From Pontivivens marinum (GTDB lineage: Bacteria > Pseudomonadota > Alphaproteobacteria > Rhodobacterales > Rhodobacteraceae), in NCBI RefSeq assembly GCF_900231835.1, contig NZ_OCTN01000009.1, positions 1-64,000 on the forward strand: DNA of 64,000 nucleotides. The letters run 5' to 3'. Position 1 is the stretch's first letter. Each line of letters begins with the position of its first letter. The notes below the pieces were generated by a model. That model was given only the letters and a program-made list of their open reading frames with translations. It did not search any database and was not told the origin of the DNA. A program made the translations under genes and the position numbers. This document shows, piece after piece, positions 7,300 to 16,601 of the stretch.

Positions 7300-8211
7300 T
7301 CAGCCGTTCAGCACATCTGCGCCGATAGGAACCAGCGCGCCCTTACCCTGAACCACCTTACCCGCGATGCGGCAGGCATTTGCGATGCTGTCTGGCAGGG
7401 GTAAGCCTTGCCGTATTCCAGCCAGCACACCGGCATTAAAACTGTCGCCCGCCGCAGTTGTGTCCATGATCGACGCCAGCGGTGGTACAGCGACCGTGCC
7501 TCGCGCGTCCCCGTGCAGGTAGTGAACAGGTTCGCCGCCATTCTTGACCACAACCGTCGTCGCACCTGCCGCTGCATAGCGATCAGCGGTGGCATTTGGG
7601 TCTGCATCCTTGAACCAATCGGCCTCATCCTCGAACGAGGGCAGGGCAATGTCGCTGACGGCGGCCCCTTGCATGACGGCCTGCGTCATCTCGGCGGTGT
7701 CGGCCCACAAGCGGGGGCGTAGGTTGGGGTCAAAGGCGATGGCTTTACCCGCTGCACGTGCTGTTCGCAGCGTATGTAGCAGGGTTTCGCGGCCCGCACT
7801 GTCCAGAATGGCCAGCGTTATGCCTGAGAAATAGATGATATCCGCCGCTGCCATCGCTGTGGCCAATGCGGCGGGGTCTTGTGCAAGCAGTCGCGCGGCG
7901 GATTGGCCGCGCCAATATGAGAAGCTGCGCTCGCCATTGTTCAGCGAAATCAGGTACAGGCCGACCGTGCGATCAGCGACAGTCTGAACGTGGCTGTCAT
8001 CAATGCCGCTATTCGTAAAAACATCCCGCATCTGCTGCGAGATCGCGTCAGCCCCGACGCAGGTAAAAAACGAGACATGCGTGTCGGGGCTAATCCGCGC
8101 CAGATACCACGCGGTGTTAAACGTATCACCGGCAAAGCCGAGGTGGAAGTCGCCCTGCTGGGCGGCCGGAGCAAGCTCGGCCATGCATTCACCAATCGCG
8201 AGGAAGTGCAT
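7300..8211 (-). CDS. kdgK: 2-keto-3-deoxygluconate kinase (PfkB family)
   Basis: A 303-residue PfkB-family sugar kinase. The start chosen is ATG 8211, which has AAGGA 9 nt upstream, rather than a TTG six codons earlier. Motifs are GFAGDTFNTAWYLAR near the N-terminus (substrate-binding glycine motif, GDTxNxA being characteristic of KDG kinases) and TTAAGDSFNAGVLAG near residue 250 (anion hole and catalytic Asp). It phosphorylates KDG to KDPG. It is the last gene of the minus-strand alginate operon, where DEH reductase makes KDG. The following aldolase (Eda/KdgA) is not in the window. Confidence 0.9.
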   Translation of the reverse strand: MHFLAIGECMAELAPAAQQGDFHLGFAGDTFNTAWYLARISPDTHVSFFTCVGADAISQQMRDVFTNSGIDDSHVQTVADRTVGLYLISLNNGERSFSYWRGQSAARLLAQDPAALATAMAAADIIYFSGITLAILDSAGRETLLHTLRTARAAGKAIAFDPNLRPRLWADTAEMTQAVMQGAAVSDIALPSFEDEADWFKDADPNATADRYAAAGATTVVVKNGGEPVHYLHGDARGTVAVPPLASIMDTTAAGDSFNAGVLAGIRQGLPLPDSIANACRIAGKVVQGKGALVPIGADVLNG

Positions 8212-8229
8212 TCTGGAATATCCTTGCAA

Positions 8230-8541
8230 TCAAAGAAAATCGTTGCGGCGTGGGGCGAAGCAATCAACCAGGGTGCCGGGCTCCAAGCAGACACAACCAT
8301 GTATCTGCTTGGAGGGGATGACAAAGCTGTCACCGGGCCCAACCTCACGCTCCACTTCACCAAGGGTGAAGCGGAAACGCCCACTTTCCACATAGGTCGA
8401 TTGCACATGCACATGGTCGTGCAGCGCGCCAATGGCGCCCTGTTTGCCAAACCGGAACGCAACGACCATCAGCGCAGGGTGGTCAGATAGGACCTGCCGA
8501 GTGACGTCTTCGCCGGTTGTGACAATAGGAAAATCAGACAT
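8230..8541 (-). CDS. kdgF: KdgF-like cupin, uronate ring-opening
   Basis: A 103-residue single-domain cupin. The metal-binding cluster HDHVHVQ (residues 41-47) and the later PSKQIHG histidine match KdgF, which converts the unsaturated uronate released by alginate or pectin lyases to the linear keto sugar. It lies between the DEH reductase and KDG kinase genes, exactly where this step is needed. Other small cupins look similar, so the function depends partly on context. Confidence 0.8.
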   Translation of the reverse strand: MSDFPIVTTGEDVTRQVLSDHPALMVVAFRFGKQGAIGALHDHVHVQSTYVESGRFRFTLGEVEREVGPGDSFVIPSKQIHGCVCLEPGTLVDCFAPRRNDFL

Positions 8542-8562
8542 GTGTAGTCCTTGGTCTAACGC

Positions 8563-9306
8563 TTAGGAGAACAGCATACCGCCATTGATGTCGATATTTG
8601 TACCAGTGATGAAGCCGGAATCGCCACATGCGAGGAAAAGAACCAGATTGGCGGCGTCATCGGTGTGACCCTGACGCTTCAACGGTGCATTCGCCTCGAA
8701 CCCACGACGGCCTGCATCGGGGGTGTGGACGTTGTGAAAATCTGTGTCGATCATGCCGGGGCACAAGGCGTTGACGCGGATATTCGGGCCTAATTCCTTG
8801 GCCAAGCCGCGTGTCATGGTCATGACTGCGCCCTTTGCCGTTGCATAGGCAACCGCACCGGGCCCACCACCATCACGGCCAGCCTGACTTGCAAGGTTGA
8901 CGATCGCGCCGTCCTTCATGTGTGCAAGGCATGCCTTGGTCAGCAGGAACGTGCTGGTCAGGTTCAGGTCCATCACCGCGTTCCAGTGGTCCAGCGGCAT
9001 CTCCGAAATCGTCTTACGCGCGATCAGGCCGCCCGCATTGTTTACCAGCACGTCGATGCTGCCGAAATCAGCAACGGTCTTCTCGACCAGCGCGTCTACA
9101 TCCGCCTGCTTGGTCAAATCACCTTGCAGGGCAAAGGCACGCCCGCCCGCTGCGGTGATCTGTGCGACAGCCTCATCCGCGCCGGTGCTGCTGGAGAAAT
9201 AATTGATCGCAACGCTTGCGCCCTCGGATGCCAGCTTCAGCGCGACGGCCATACCGATATCGCGGCCGCCGCCAGTAACGATCGCTGTTTTTCCCTGAAG
9301 TTTCAT
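8563..9306 (-). CDS. SDR-family DEH reductase
   Basis: A 247-residue classical short-chain dehydrogenase: cofactor motif TGGGRDIGMA (about residues 11-20), NNAGG, and the catalytic YATAK with an upstream NLASQAG serine. The ATG overlaps the stop of the lyase gene (ATGA), so translation is coupled. In Agrobacterium the equivalent neighbour of the PL15 lyase (Atu3026) and in Sphingomonas A1-R reduce 4-deoxy-L-erythro-5-hexoseulose uronate (DEH) to KDG with NAD(P)H. That activity is the natural call here; sequence alone cannot exclude another 3-oxoacyl or sugar SDR. Confidence 0.85.
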   Translation of the reverse strand: MKLQGKTAIVTGGGRDIGMAVALKLASEGASVAINYFSSSTGADEAVAQITAAGGRAFALQGDLTKQADVDALVEKTVADFGSIDVLVNNAGGLIARKTISEMPLDHWNAVMDLNLTSTFLLTKACLAHMKDGAIVNLASQAGRDGGGPGAVAYATAKGAVMTMTRGLAKELGPNIRVNALCPGMIDTDFHNVHTPDAGRRGFEANAPLKRQGHTDDAANLVLFLACGDSGFITGTNIDINGGMLFS

Positions 9307-11663
9307 TTTGTTTCCTTCTTTGGTGTCGTGGTTGGCGATGTGCCAACGTCAAATGTTTTGGGGACGACGACCTTAAATGAGCGGTCATCGGCATCGGTGA
9401 AATAGAGGTCGCAGTCGTAGCCCTGATCGTCGAGGAAGCTGAACACGCGGCGCGGCGCGGACAGCGGATAGGGAACGATCAAGGTGGCAATCCGGTGGCG
9501 AATTGCCTTGGGATATGTCGCCTTCAGGCAGGTGCTGACGGGCAGGCCCTCGATCTCTGCCGGGTTCACCCCTGCAAAGCCGGTTTCCTGCGTGATCAGC
9601 GGGTTGCCCGCCTCCGACCATAGAACCTGACCGTAAAAGCCAGCCTTTTGTCCGGAATAGCGGAACGTCGTATCGCCTAGCGTCATGGGTGCATTGGCGT
9701 GGAAGAGCCAGTCAACAGAGACCGGCGTTTCGGCATCGATCGCATCGACGATGACGAAATAGCTGTCATGCACGAAATAGACTTCGCGGGTGACGGATGT
9801 GATTTCGGGCGACAACGTGCGGTAGGCAGCCGTTGCATCGCCACGGATAAAGATGTGGTCGTCGCGATCCTCGGCGATTTCAATCTTGCCGGTGGAGGTC
9901 ATGGCACGTGCCTTGTCCTTACCCGCATATTGCCCCTTACCGTCAATCAGAATGGCATTTTTAGAGATCGTCTGACGCCGCCAGTTCTGGTGCATGGTTG
10001 AGTTAAAGGCGACGTAATGCCCTGACTGGATCGCCAGATCCTCGCCAAAGGCGGCCAAGCAGAATGCGTTCTGATCGCCATGGCTGTGGCTGATCGATCC
10101 AAAGGGCGATGACTTCATCACGAACTGGATGTGGTTGTCGGGGTCCTGCATCTGCTGCTGGATCGCGACCCAGCCGATGCCTTGAAACCAGCGTAGCTTA
10201 TCATCATCGGCGGGTGGTTGTGCCTCGATAATCGGGAAGTCGGTGCGGTAGACCAGCTCGTCAAAGTTAAAGTCCCACCAGCCCCAATTATAGAACGCCA
10301 TTTCGGTTCCGGGATTGGTGCGCTTGATCTCGTCGTAATACCACTGATACGCGCCATTGCCGGTCACGCCTGCATATTGGCGCAGGTTATAGCCGATCTT
10401 GACCGCAGGCAGATCGCCCATGGTGCTGTCATCGCCAAATGTCGCGCGGCGTGTATCCGGCGATTTGGTGAACAGTGGCATATCGCCTGTTTTTTGGAAA
10501 AACGGGCGCTGATACAGGTCCAGACCGCTATACCCCTTTAGCAGGTTCGCCGCGTCGATCAGATAGGCCATGCCGGTCATCCAATAGTGCGGACCCTCTG
10601 CCCAGCCGCCCTGCTTGTCACCCCACGGCGTATAGACTGTGTAGAGGAATTCGACGGAGTAGTGCAGCCACTCGGCGGCTTCCGGCTCATCATCCAGCAA
10701 TGCGATAGCGGCGGGGATCAGCACGGCGGAAACCGCGCGCACGGCGTGGCTGTCAAACGGGAACAGGTGGATGTTTGCGTGCTTGATAATGTGATCGGCG
10801 GTTTCGCGGGTTCGGGCCAGCAATGCGGTGCGCACGCGGGTCCGCTCGTCCTCGTCCATCTGATCGTAGAGCCAGTCATAGCCCCATGCCAGCGCGAGGT
10901 TCACGCGGAACGCCCATTCATCAGTATAGCTGCGCGAGGTCGTGCCGGTCGGGTTCCAGTCAGCGGCGCTGAGCAGCCATTCCTTGGCGCGGTCGAGCAT
11001 CGCCTGATCCTGCGTCACCTGACCGCCGACGGCCAGATGGCGGATCGCGTACATCAGTTCCTGACAGTCGATATAGGTCTGGCGCCAGATCGGTGCGACG
11101 CGCTGATGGTTGGGATAGCCTGCTGGCTCGGGGATGATGTCGCGGTCCATCCATGGCAGCACGGATTTGTCGTAGAAGGTCGCCCAAGTGCAATGATCGG
11201 GATCAGCCTTCACATCCTTGCGAAACCCATCCAGCCGGTCCGGCGTCAGCCACAGGCGCGGGTGGGCGCGGGTGGTGTTGGCAAAACGGTCCGTGCGTGA
11301 GGGCAGGGGCGTTTCGGGCAGATCATCAGCAATGGTAAAGGTGCGTGTCTGGCTCCACGCTGTCGTTGCCGCGCCGGATTTCGGGTCGCAGACGGCATAG
11401 GACCAGTGGTGCACACCTGCGGGTATTGTTGCATCGGGGGTAAAGAAGTTCAGCGGGATCTGCGTGTAATACGTGGTCGCCGCGTCGTCATATCCGGGGT
11501 CCTGCGAGATACGCAGAACATATTTGGCCTCATCCTCGATCACGGGCAGCCAAGTGAAACGGGGCGGGTTCTCGGTAATATCCGACTGCGCGTCAGGGCC
11601 GTACTGGATCGTCAAACGGCCAGTTTTGGGTTCGTCGAGAAGGGGTGTCGCGTGGCCGGGCAT
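9303..11663 (-). CDS. PL15 exolytic oligoalginate lyase (Atu3025-like)
   Basis: A 786-residue polysaccharide lyase without signal peptide, hence cytoplasmic. The start is ATG 11663, with AGGAAG 7 nt upstream. It has an N-terminal beta domain, an alpha/alpha-toroid centre and a heparinase II/III-like C-terminal domain. His306 (DSHAVRA), Tyr360 (EGPHYWM) and His526 (SHSHGDQ) keep the spacing of His311, Tyr365 and His531 that I recall as the active site of Agrobacterium Atu3025. The enzyme removes unsaturated uronate monomers from the ends of imported alginate oligomers, giving DEH. Flanking genes are the alginate ABC importer and the DEH reductase, the same arrangement as in Agrobacterium. Confidence 0.88.
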   Translation of the reverse strand: MPGHATPLLDEPKTGRLTIQYGPDAQSDITENPPRFTWLPVIEDEAKYVLRISQDPGYDDAATTYYTQIPLNFFTPDATIPAGVHHWSYAVCDPKSGAATTAWSQTRTFTIADDLPETPLPSRTDRFANTTRAHPRLWLTPDRLDGFRKDVKADPDHCTWATFYDKSVLPWMDRDIIPEPAGYPNHQRVAPIWRQTYIDCQELMYAIRHLAVGGQVTQDQAMLDRAKEWLLSAADWNPTGTTSRSYTDEWAFRVNLALAWGYDWLYDQMDEDERTRVRTALLARTRETADHIIKHANIHLFPFDSHAVRAVSAVLIPAAIALLDDEPEAAEWLHYSVEFLYTVYTPWGDKQGGWAEGPHYWMTGMAYLIDAANLLKGYSGLDLYQRPFFQKTGDMPLFTKSPDTRRATFGDDSTMGDLPAVKIGYNLRQYAGVTGNGAYQWYYDEIKRTNPGTEMAFYNWGWWDFNFDELVYRTDFPIIEAQPPADDDKLRWFQGIGWVAIQQQMQDPDNHIQFVMKSSPFGSISHSHGDQNAFCLAAFGEDLAIQSGHYVAFNSTMHQNWRRQTISKNAILIDGKGQYAGKDKARAMTSTGKIEIAEDRDDHIFIRGDATAAYRTLSPEITSVTREVYFVHDSYFVIVDAIDAETPVSVDWLFHANAPMTLGDTTFRYSGQKAGFYGQVLWSEAGNPLITQETGFAGVNPAEIEGLPVSTCLKATYPKAIRHRIATLIVPYPLSAPRRVFSFLDDQGYDCDLYFTDADDRSFKVVVPKTFDVGTSPTTTPKKETK

Positions 11664-11741
11664 CTGTGATCTTCCTGTTGGTCGTCGTGGGGGTGGTGCG
11701 GCCGGATCGGCCGCACCCGTGTTCAAACTAGCGGTGAAGGA

Positions 11742-13289
11742 TCAGCCGTACTGACGGGCATAGGCCGAGTTCAGAACCTCGATAACCTCTTGGTATCCCA
11801 TGTTATCCAGCGTCTCGACATAGGAATCCCAGTCGGCCTGCAAATCGCCCGAGCCCAGAACCCATGCCTGCTGACGCTCCAGCATATAGGTGCGGATCGA
11901 CGGCCAGTAGCGGTCGTAGATGACCTGCTCATCCTCGGTGAAGGCGACGCCGAGGAACTGCTCAACCAACAGATCGTGCTGGTCGTACAGCTCGATCCCG
12001 TCACGCGCAGCCTGTGCAGTCCACTGCCATTCGTAGCGGTAATCCTGCCAGTAGCCGCGCTGGATCTGTGCGCCCGCCGCATACATCTGGGAGTTGATTG
12101 GCTCACTGCTGTTCAGCACTTCGTCGGTAAAGACGGGCTCACCATCGATCATGTTCCATGTCTCGCCCTCAACGCCGAAGTTGGACAGCAGGCGCCCCTC
12201 CTCGCTGAAGAAGAAGTCGAAATACTTGATCGTCTCGATTGCATGCTCGTTGGAGTGGCTGATCGCCCATCCGTCCGGCTTGATCGGGATGCGGCGGTGC
12301 TCCTCCATCCGAACGCCACCGGCAGATTCAGGTGGCAGGAACGGCACGAAGTTGAAGCCCTCGATCTTATCCTCCAATGCGGCGTTGTAGCCGGAGGTGG
12401 ACGCGAACCAATCGTGGGTAAACCCGCCGAGGTTTTCACCCAGCAGATATTCACGCGCGGTCGAGCGGCGGGTGAATACCTCTGGATCAATGATGCCCTC
12501 TTCGTACCACTGGGCCACCATTGTCAGACCGTCGCGATACGCTTCCTGCGCATAGGGGTGTACGACGGTGCCTTCGTCATTGACGTAGAAATCGTGATAG
12601 GTGTCCGAGCCTGACGACCGTGCATCCCAGAACGTGACGAGGCGGATGACCTCCTCCCAGTTGCGGAAGAATGCGGGCACTTCGTCCTGCAAACCATTGC
12701 CGTTGGGATCATCGTTGAGGAAGGCGGTCAGAACAGTGTGCAGCTCATCCACGGTCTGCGGCTGTTGCAGCCCCAGAATGTCGAGCCAATCCTGACGGAT
12801 AAAGTAGGCCCGACCGTATTTGCCGTCTGGCAGATAGGGGATGTAGTAATAGTTGCCATCATAGGCGGAGATCGCCTGTTGCAGGCCCGGATGGCTGTCC
12901 CAGAACGCCTGAATGTTCGGTGCGTGCTCTGCTACCAGCTCGTTCAATGGCTGGAATGCGCCCTGCGGACCGTATTCGTTTACCGGCTGCTTGATCAGGT
13001 GACCGCCAACGATGTCGGGCATGTCACCGGATGCGATCAGCAGGTTCATCGCCTCGGCGGAATCGCTGGTATTGCGGCCGAATGTTGCCTCGCGCAGGTG
13101 GATACCTGTCATCTCACGGGCCACACGCTCAACGGCATAGCTCTCGTCATACCCTTGGCTGCGCGGCCAGTGCATGTGGATCGACAGATCCAGCGGTTCA
13201 TCAACAATCTGCAAGTGCCCGTCGGCAAATGCCGGCATGGTTAGGGCAGTTGTTCCGATCATGGCCAAGGCCAATGGTAAGTTTCGCAT
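11742..13289 (-). CDS. algQ: Alginate-oligosaccharide ABC transporter binding protein (AlgQ-like)
   Basis: A 515-residue periplasmic binding protein with a signal peptide (residues 1-22, cleavage after AFA). It holds a DDPNGNGLQDE segment near residue 192, like the calcium-binding loop of Sphingomonas AlgQ1/AlgQ2. It is long for a sugar-binding protein, as AlgQ proteins are. It would deliver alginate oligomers to the AlgM1/M2/S importer encoded just upstream on the same strand. The lyase gene follows about 80 bp downstream. Confidence 0.85.
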   Translation of the reverse strand: MRNLPLALAMIGTTALTMPAFADGHLQIVDEPLDLSIHMHWPRSQGYDESYAVERVAREMTGIHLREATFGRNTSDSAEAMNLLIASGDMPDIVGGHLIKQPVNEYGPQGAFQPLNELVAEHAPNIQAFWDSHPGLQQAISAYDGNYYYIPYLPDGKYGRAYFIRQDWLDILGLQQPQTVDELHTVLTAFLNDDPNGNGLQDEVPAFFRNWEEVIRLVTFWDARSSGSDTYHDFYVNDEGTVVHPYAQEAYRDGLTMVAQWYEEGIIDPEVFTRRSTAREYLLGENLGGFTHDWFASTSGYNAALEDKIEGFNFVPFLPPESAGGVRMEEHRRIPIKPDGWAISHSNEHAIETIKYFDFFFSEEGRLLSNFGVEGETWNMIDGEPVFTDEVLNSSEPINSQMYAAGAQIQRGYWQDYRYEWQWTAQAARDGIELYDQHDLLVEQFLGVAFTEDEQVIYDRYWPSIRTYMLERQQAWVLGSGDLQADWDSYVETLDNMGYQEVIEVLNSAYARQYG

Positions 13290-13316
13290 GGTTTCCTCCC
13301 TATAGCGAAATCGTTG

Positions 13317-14198
13317 TTATTCCTTCACGCCACCCAGCAGGATGCCCTTTGAGAAGTACTTCTGAAGGAACGGGTAGATGAGCAGGATGGGGATGATCGA
13401 GCAGACGATGATCGCGGCGCTTACGGTCTCGACCGAATAAGGCGCGTTGAGCAAAGTCGCTGCGAACGTTTCGTCATCGGTCAGATCGACGATGACTTGA
13501 CGAAGGTAGACCTGCAGCGGGATTTTATCCTCATCTTGCAGCAGTACCATCGCCCAGAAGAACCCATTCCAGCGCGATACAATGCAGAACAAAGCGACCG
13601 TAGCGATGGCCGGTTTTGAAAGCGGCATGTAAACTTTCCAGAGAACCTGGAACTCGTTGGCTCCATCCATCCGGGCTGCTTCCTCAAAGGACTGTGGAAT
13701 TGCCTCGAAGAAGTTGCGCAGCAGGATGATGTTGAAGCCGTTGACGGCAAATCCGATGATGATGCCGAAATAGCTGTCCAGTAACCCAAGGTCCCTCATG
13801 TTGAGGAAGAACGGGATCAGGCCAGCGTTGAACCACATGGTGAACGCCACCATCAGGTTCCAGAACCGCCGCCCGTATAGCTGGGGACGGGATAGCGCGT
13901 AGGCACCGGGGATGATGAACGCCAGGCTCATCAAGGTGCCGCCGACTGTGTAGATGAATGTGTTTTTGTAGCTGTTCCAGAACTGCGGCTCGCTCAGCAC
14001 CTGCTTATAGGCCTCTAGCGTGAAGCCGACGGGCGTTAGCACGACGTTGCCTGCCCGTGCCTCGAACCCTGTGCTCATCGACAGGGACGCGATGTAGATA
14101 AAGGGATACAGCGTGGAAATCGTGAACAGCGCGATCAGCACCATATTGACGATCACAAACAGCTTATCGCCGCGGGAATAGAGGTTCATGTTGGCCAT
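13317..14198 (-). CDS. algM2: ABC sugar permease, AlgM2-like (CarB type)
   Basis: A 293-residue inner-membrane permease with six predicted hydrophobic segments. The cytoplasmic coupling loop reads EAARMDGANEFQVLWKVYMPLSKP (EAA motif, mid-C-terminal half), which contacts the ATPase. The C-terminal FSKGILLGGVKE is typical of MalG/LplC-type permeases for oligosaccharides. It pairs with the permease encoded directly upstream (14212-15207) to form the transmembrane channel for alginate oligomers. Confidence 0.85.
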   Translation of the reverse strand: MANMNLYSRGDKLFVIVNMVLIALFTISTLYPFIYIASLSMSTGFEARAGNVVLTPVGFTLEAYKQVLSEPQFWNSYKNTFIYTVGGTLMSLAFIIPGAYALSRPQLYGRRFWNLMVAFTMWFNAGLIPFFLNMRDLGLLDSYFGIIIGFAVNGFNIILLRNFFEAIPQSFEEAARMDGANEFQVLWKVYMPLSKPAIATVALFCIVSRWNGFFWAMVLLQDEDKIPLQVYLRQVIVDLTDDETFAATLLNAPYSVETVSAAIIVCSIIPILLIYPFLQKYFSKGILLGGVKE

Positions 14199-14211
14199 TT
14201 TGCTCTCTCCT

Positions 14212-15207
14212 TTACCAAAGCGACGTGCGCGAATAGCGCTTCGAGATTGTGTTTGCGGTCATCACCAGCGTGAAGGCGACCACGGCGTTGAACAGTCCGG
14301 CAGCAGCGGCGAAATCGTATTGTCCGCCCTGTAGGCCCTGCCGGTAGATGAAGGTGTTCACCACGTCCGCCGTCTCATAGGTTGCGGGCTGATACAGCAG
14401 GATGATCATCTCGAACGACACTTCTAGGATGTTGCCGATGCGGATGATCAGCATGATGATGATCGTCGGCAGGATCGACGGCACCGTGATTTTCCACATC
14501 ATCTGCCAGCGGCTGGCACCATCCACGACAGCACTTTCGTACAATGTCGGCGACACACCCGCGATTGCGGCGAGGTAGACGATCGACTGGAAACCAGCCT
14601 CCTGCCAGATGCCTGTTCCGATAAAGATCGGGCGGAACCACTCCGGCTTGGTCAGGAAGTAGACGGGGTCAAAGCCCAGCCAGCCCATGACCGTGTTCAC
14701 GATGCCCGCAGATGGGGAAAAGGCCGTGATGACGATACCCGCGATAATGACCGAGGAGATGAAGTGCGGCAGATAAACGATGGTCTGCGCGGTCTTCTTG
14801 AACGTCTGTTTCAGGATCTCGTTGAACATCAACGCCAGCAGGATCGGCATGGGAAAACCAAAGACCAAGCCGTAGAAGCTGATAATGATCGTGTTCTTTA
14901 GCGCGCGCAGGAACTGATCATTGCTGAACAGCGTCTCGAAATGATCGAAACCGATCCACGGGCTGGCAGCGACACCGCGGAACAGCGAGTAATCCTTGAA
15001 CGCGATTTGCAGGCCGTACATCGGCTTATACAAGAACACCAACAACCACAGAATGGTCGGGATCAGCATCACGTAAAGCTGCCATTCACGCTTCATATGA
15101 TCGCCAAGGCGCACCATGCGGCTGCCCCTGCGACGGCGTGTGGCCTCGGCGGCGCCGAGGACAATCTCCTCGGTCTTGGGGCCTGTTACGTTCGGATCGG
15201 CGCTCAT
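14212..15207 (-). CDS. algM1: ABC sugar permease, AlgM1-like (LplB type)
   Basis: A 331-residue permease with a roughly 35-residue basic cytoplasmic N-terminus and then six membrane segments. The EAA coupling loop is ESAVVDGASRWQMMWKITVP. The ATG overlaps the stop of the ATPase gene (ATGA at about 15204-15207), so synthesis is translationally coupled. It is the partner of the AlgM2-like permease. LplB/YtcP-type permeases import oligosaccharides; alginate specificity is inferred from the lyase and AlgQ neighbours. Confidence 0.85.
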   Translation of the reverse strand: MSADPNVTGPKTEEIVLGAAEATRRRRGSRMVRLGDHMKREWQLYVMLIPTILWLLVFLYKPMYGLQIAFKDYSLFRGVAASPWIGFDHFETLFSNDQFLRALKNTIIISFYGLVFGFPMPILLALMFNEILKQTFKKTAQTIVYLPHFISSVIIAGIVITAFSPSAGIVNTVMGWLGFDPVYFLTKPEWFRPIFIGTGIWQEAGFQSIVYLAAIAGVSPTLYESAVVDGASRWQMMWKITVPSILPTIIIMLIIRIGNILEVSFEMIILLYQPATYETADVVNTFIYRQGLQGGQYDFAAAAGLFNAVVAFTLVMTANTISKRYSRTSLW

Positions 15208-16307
15208 TGCTCTAGCACCTGACCGGCCAATGCCTGACCTGTCTCCGCATCGAACACCCGGACCAGATGTGGTTCGATGGTAAATCCGGATATGCCGTCC
15301 AGCACGTTCATCTGCCCGACCGTACCGGTGCGAATGACAAAGGGTTCGCCCATGAGTGTTGCGTGGATCAGGGCCTCGGAGCCGAGGGTCTCAATCAGGT
15401 CAACCTCAACAGGCAAACGGCCCGGGGTGGTTTCCTCGGCTACGGTCACGAATTCGGGGCGGATGCCCAGGATCACCTCGCGCCCGACGGCGGATTGCAG
15501 TGACGGAATCTGCGCCAGTTGCAGGCGGTTCCCACCGAATTCCGCAACGGGGCCCGTTTCACTGGCCACAATGCGTGCCTTGACCATGTTCATTGGTGGG
15601 GAGCCGAGGAAACCAGCAACGAAAGTGTTGGCGGGATTCAGGAACAGCTCCATCGGGGTGCCGATCTGCTCAATCCGGCCATCATGCATGACGACAATCC
15701 GGTCGGCCAATGTCATCGCCTCAACCTGATCGTGGGTCACGTAGATCGAGGTGGCACCCAGTCGCTTGTGCAGACGCTTGATCTCGGCGCGCATCTGGGT
15801 CCGTAGCTTTGCGTCTAGGTTCGAGAGGGGCTCATCAAACAGGAAAACCTTGGGGCGGCGCACGATCGCGCGGCCCATGGCGACACGCTGCCGCTGTCCA
15901 CCGGACAGATCGGCGGGGCGGCGCTCCAGATACGGTGTCAGGCCGAGGATTTTGCCAACCTCGTCAACGGATGAGGCGATCTTCTCCTTGCTTTCCTTGC
16001 GGATGCGCAGGCCAAAGGCGATGTTATCTGCAACGTTCAGGTGGGGGTATAGGGCGTAGTTCTGGAACACCATCGCGACATCGCGATCCTTGGGCGCGAC
16101 GCGATTTACGTGCCTACCATCGATAGACAGGTCGCCATCGCTGATTTCCTCCAGCCCGGCAATCATGCGCAATGTTGTCGATTTGCCACAGCCCGACGGG
16201 CCGACCAAAACGACGAATTCTTTTTCCTGAACCTCTAGGTCGATCCCATGGACGACTTGAACCGCACCGTAAGCTTTTACGATGCCTTGAAGACTCACGC
16301 CAGACAT
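15204..16307 (-). CDS. algS: ABC transporter ATPase, AlgS/UgpC-like
   Basis: A 367-residue CUT1-family ATPase: Walker A GPSGCGKST (about residues 37-45), Q-loop VFQNYALYPH, signature LSGGQRQRVAMGRA, Walker B VFLFDEPLSNLD, switch histidine TSIYVTHDQ, then a C-terminal TOBE/OB regulatory domain. It is the first gene of the alginate operon and powers the AlgM1/M2 channel. The operon promoter should lie in the 16308-16601 gap beside the twin GntR-type operators. Confidence 0.88.
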   Translation of the reverse strand: MSGVSLQGIVKAYGAVQVVHGIDLEVQEKEFVVLVGPSGCGKSTTLRMIAGLEEISDGDLSIDGRHVNRVAPKDRDVAMVFQNYALYPHLNVADNIAFGLRIRKESKEKIASSVDEVGKILGLTPYLERRPADLSGGQRQRVAMGRAIVRRPKVFLFDEPLSNLDAKLRTQMRAEIKRLHKRLGATSIYVTHDQVEAMTLADRIVVMHDGRIEQIGTPMELFLNPANTFVAGFLGSPPMNMVKARIVASETGPVAEFGGNRLQLAQIPSLQSAVGREVILGIRPEFVTVAEETTPGRLPVEVDLIETLGSEALIHATLMGEPFVIRTGTVGQMNVLDGISGFTIEPHLVRVFDAETGQALAGQVLEQ

Positions 16308-16379
16308 GGCCCCTCCCTATCGCGCCGTCATTTTTGCGGCGCATCTGATACGAGCGACTGATTCGTCGCCTTCCTTCAT

Positions 16380-16411
16380 CTGGTATACTAGTAATTATAC
16401 TGGTATACTAG
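16380..16411. promoter_or_regulatory. Twin GntR-type operators between algS and gntR
   Basis: The 12-bp near-palindrome CTGGTATACTAG occurs twice, at 16380-16391 and 16400-16411, exactly 20 bp (two helical turns) apart. The core GTATAC is a perfect palindrome and resembles operators of FCD-type GntR regulators of uronate catabolism (UxuR/ExuR class). The pair lies upstream of the divergent alginate operon and the GntR gene, so it probably mediates repression relieved by an alginate breakdown product. The rest of the 294-bp gap shows nothing else that I can name. Confidence 0.65.
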
Positions 16412-16601
16412 CCTGAAGTGAGGTAGGCCTATACAAGTCGTCAAAACTGGCGGAAAAACAGAAGTCATGATGAGCGTCAGATTTTTGGTCACACTTGGTG
16501 TGCCCCACACGCTCCATGTACTGAAAACAACCAGGACGCCTTCGCGTGCACCATGTGCGCAATGTTTGGATTAGGGGCGCGTGAAAGATTGAGATGATGC
16601 G

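Noticed and set aside
10587-11300. 237-residue plus-strand frame inside the PL15 lyase gene
   Set aside because: It lies wholly opposite a gene with conserved catalytic residues, and its translation shows no recognisable fold.
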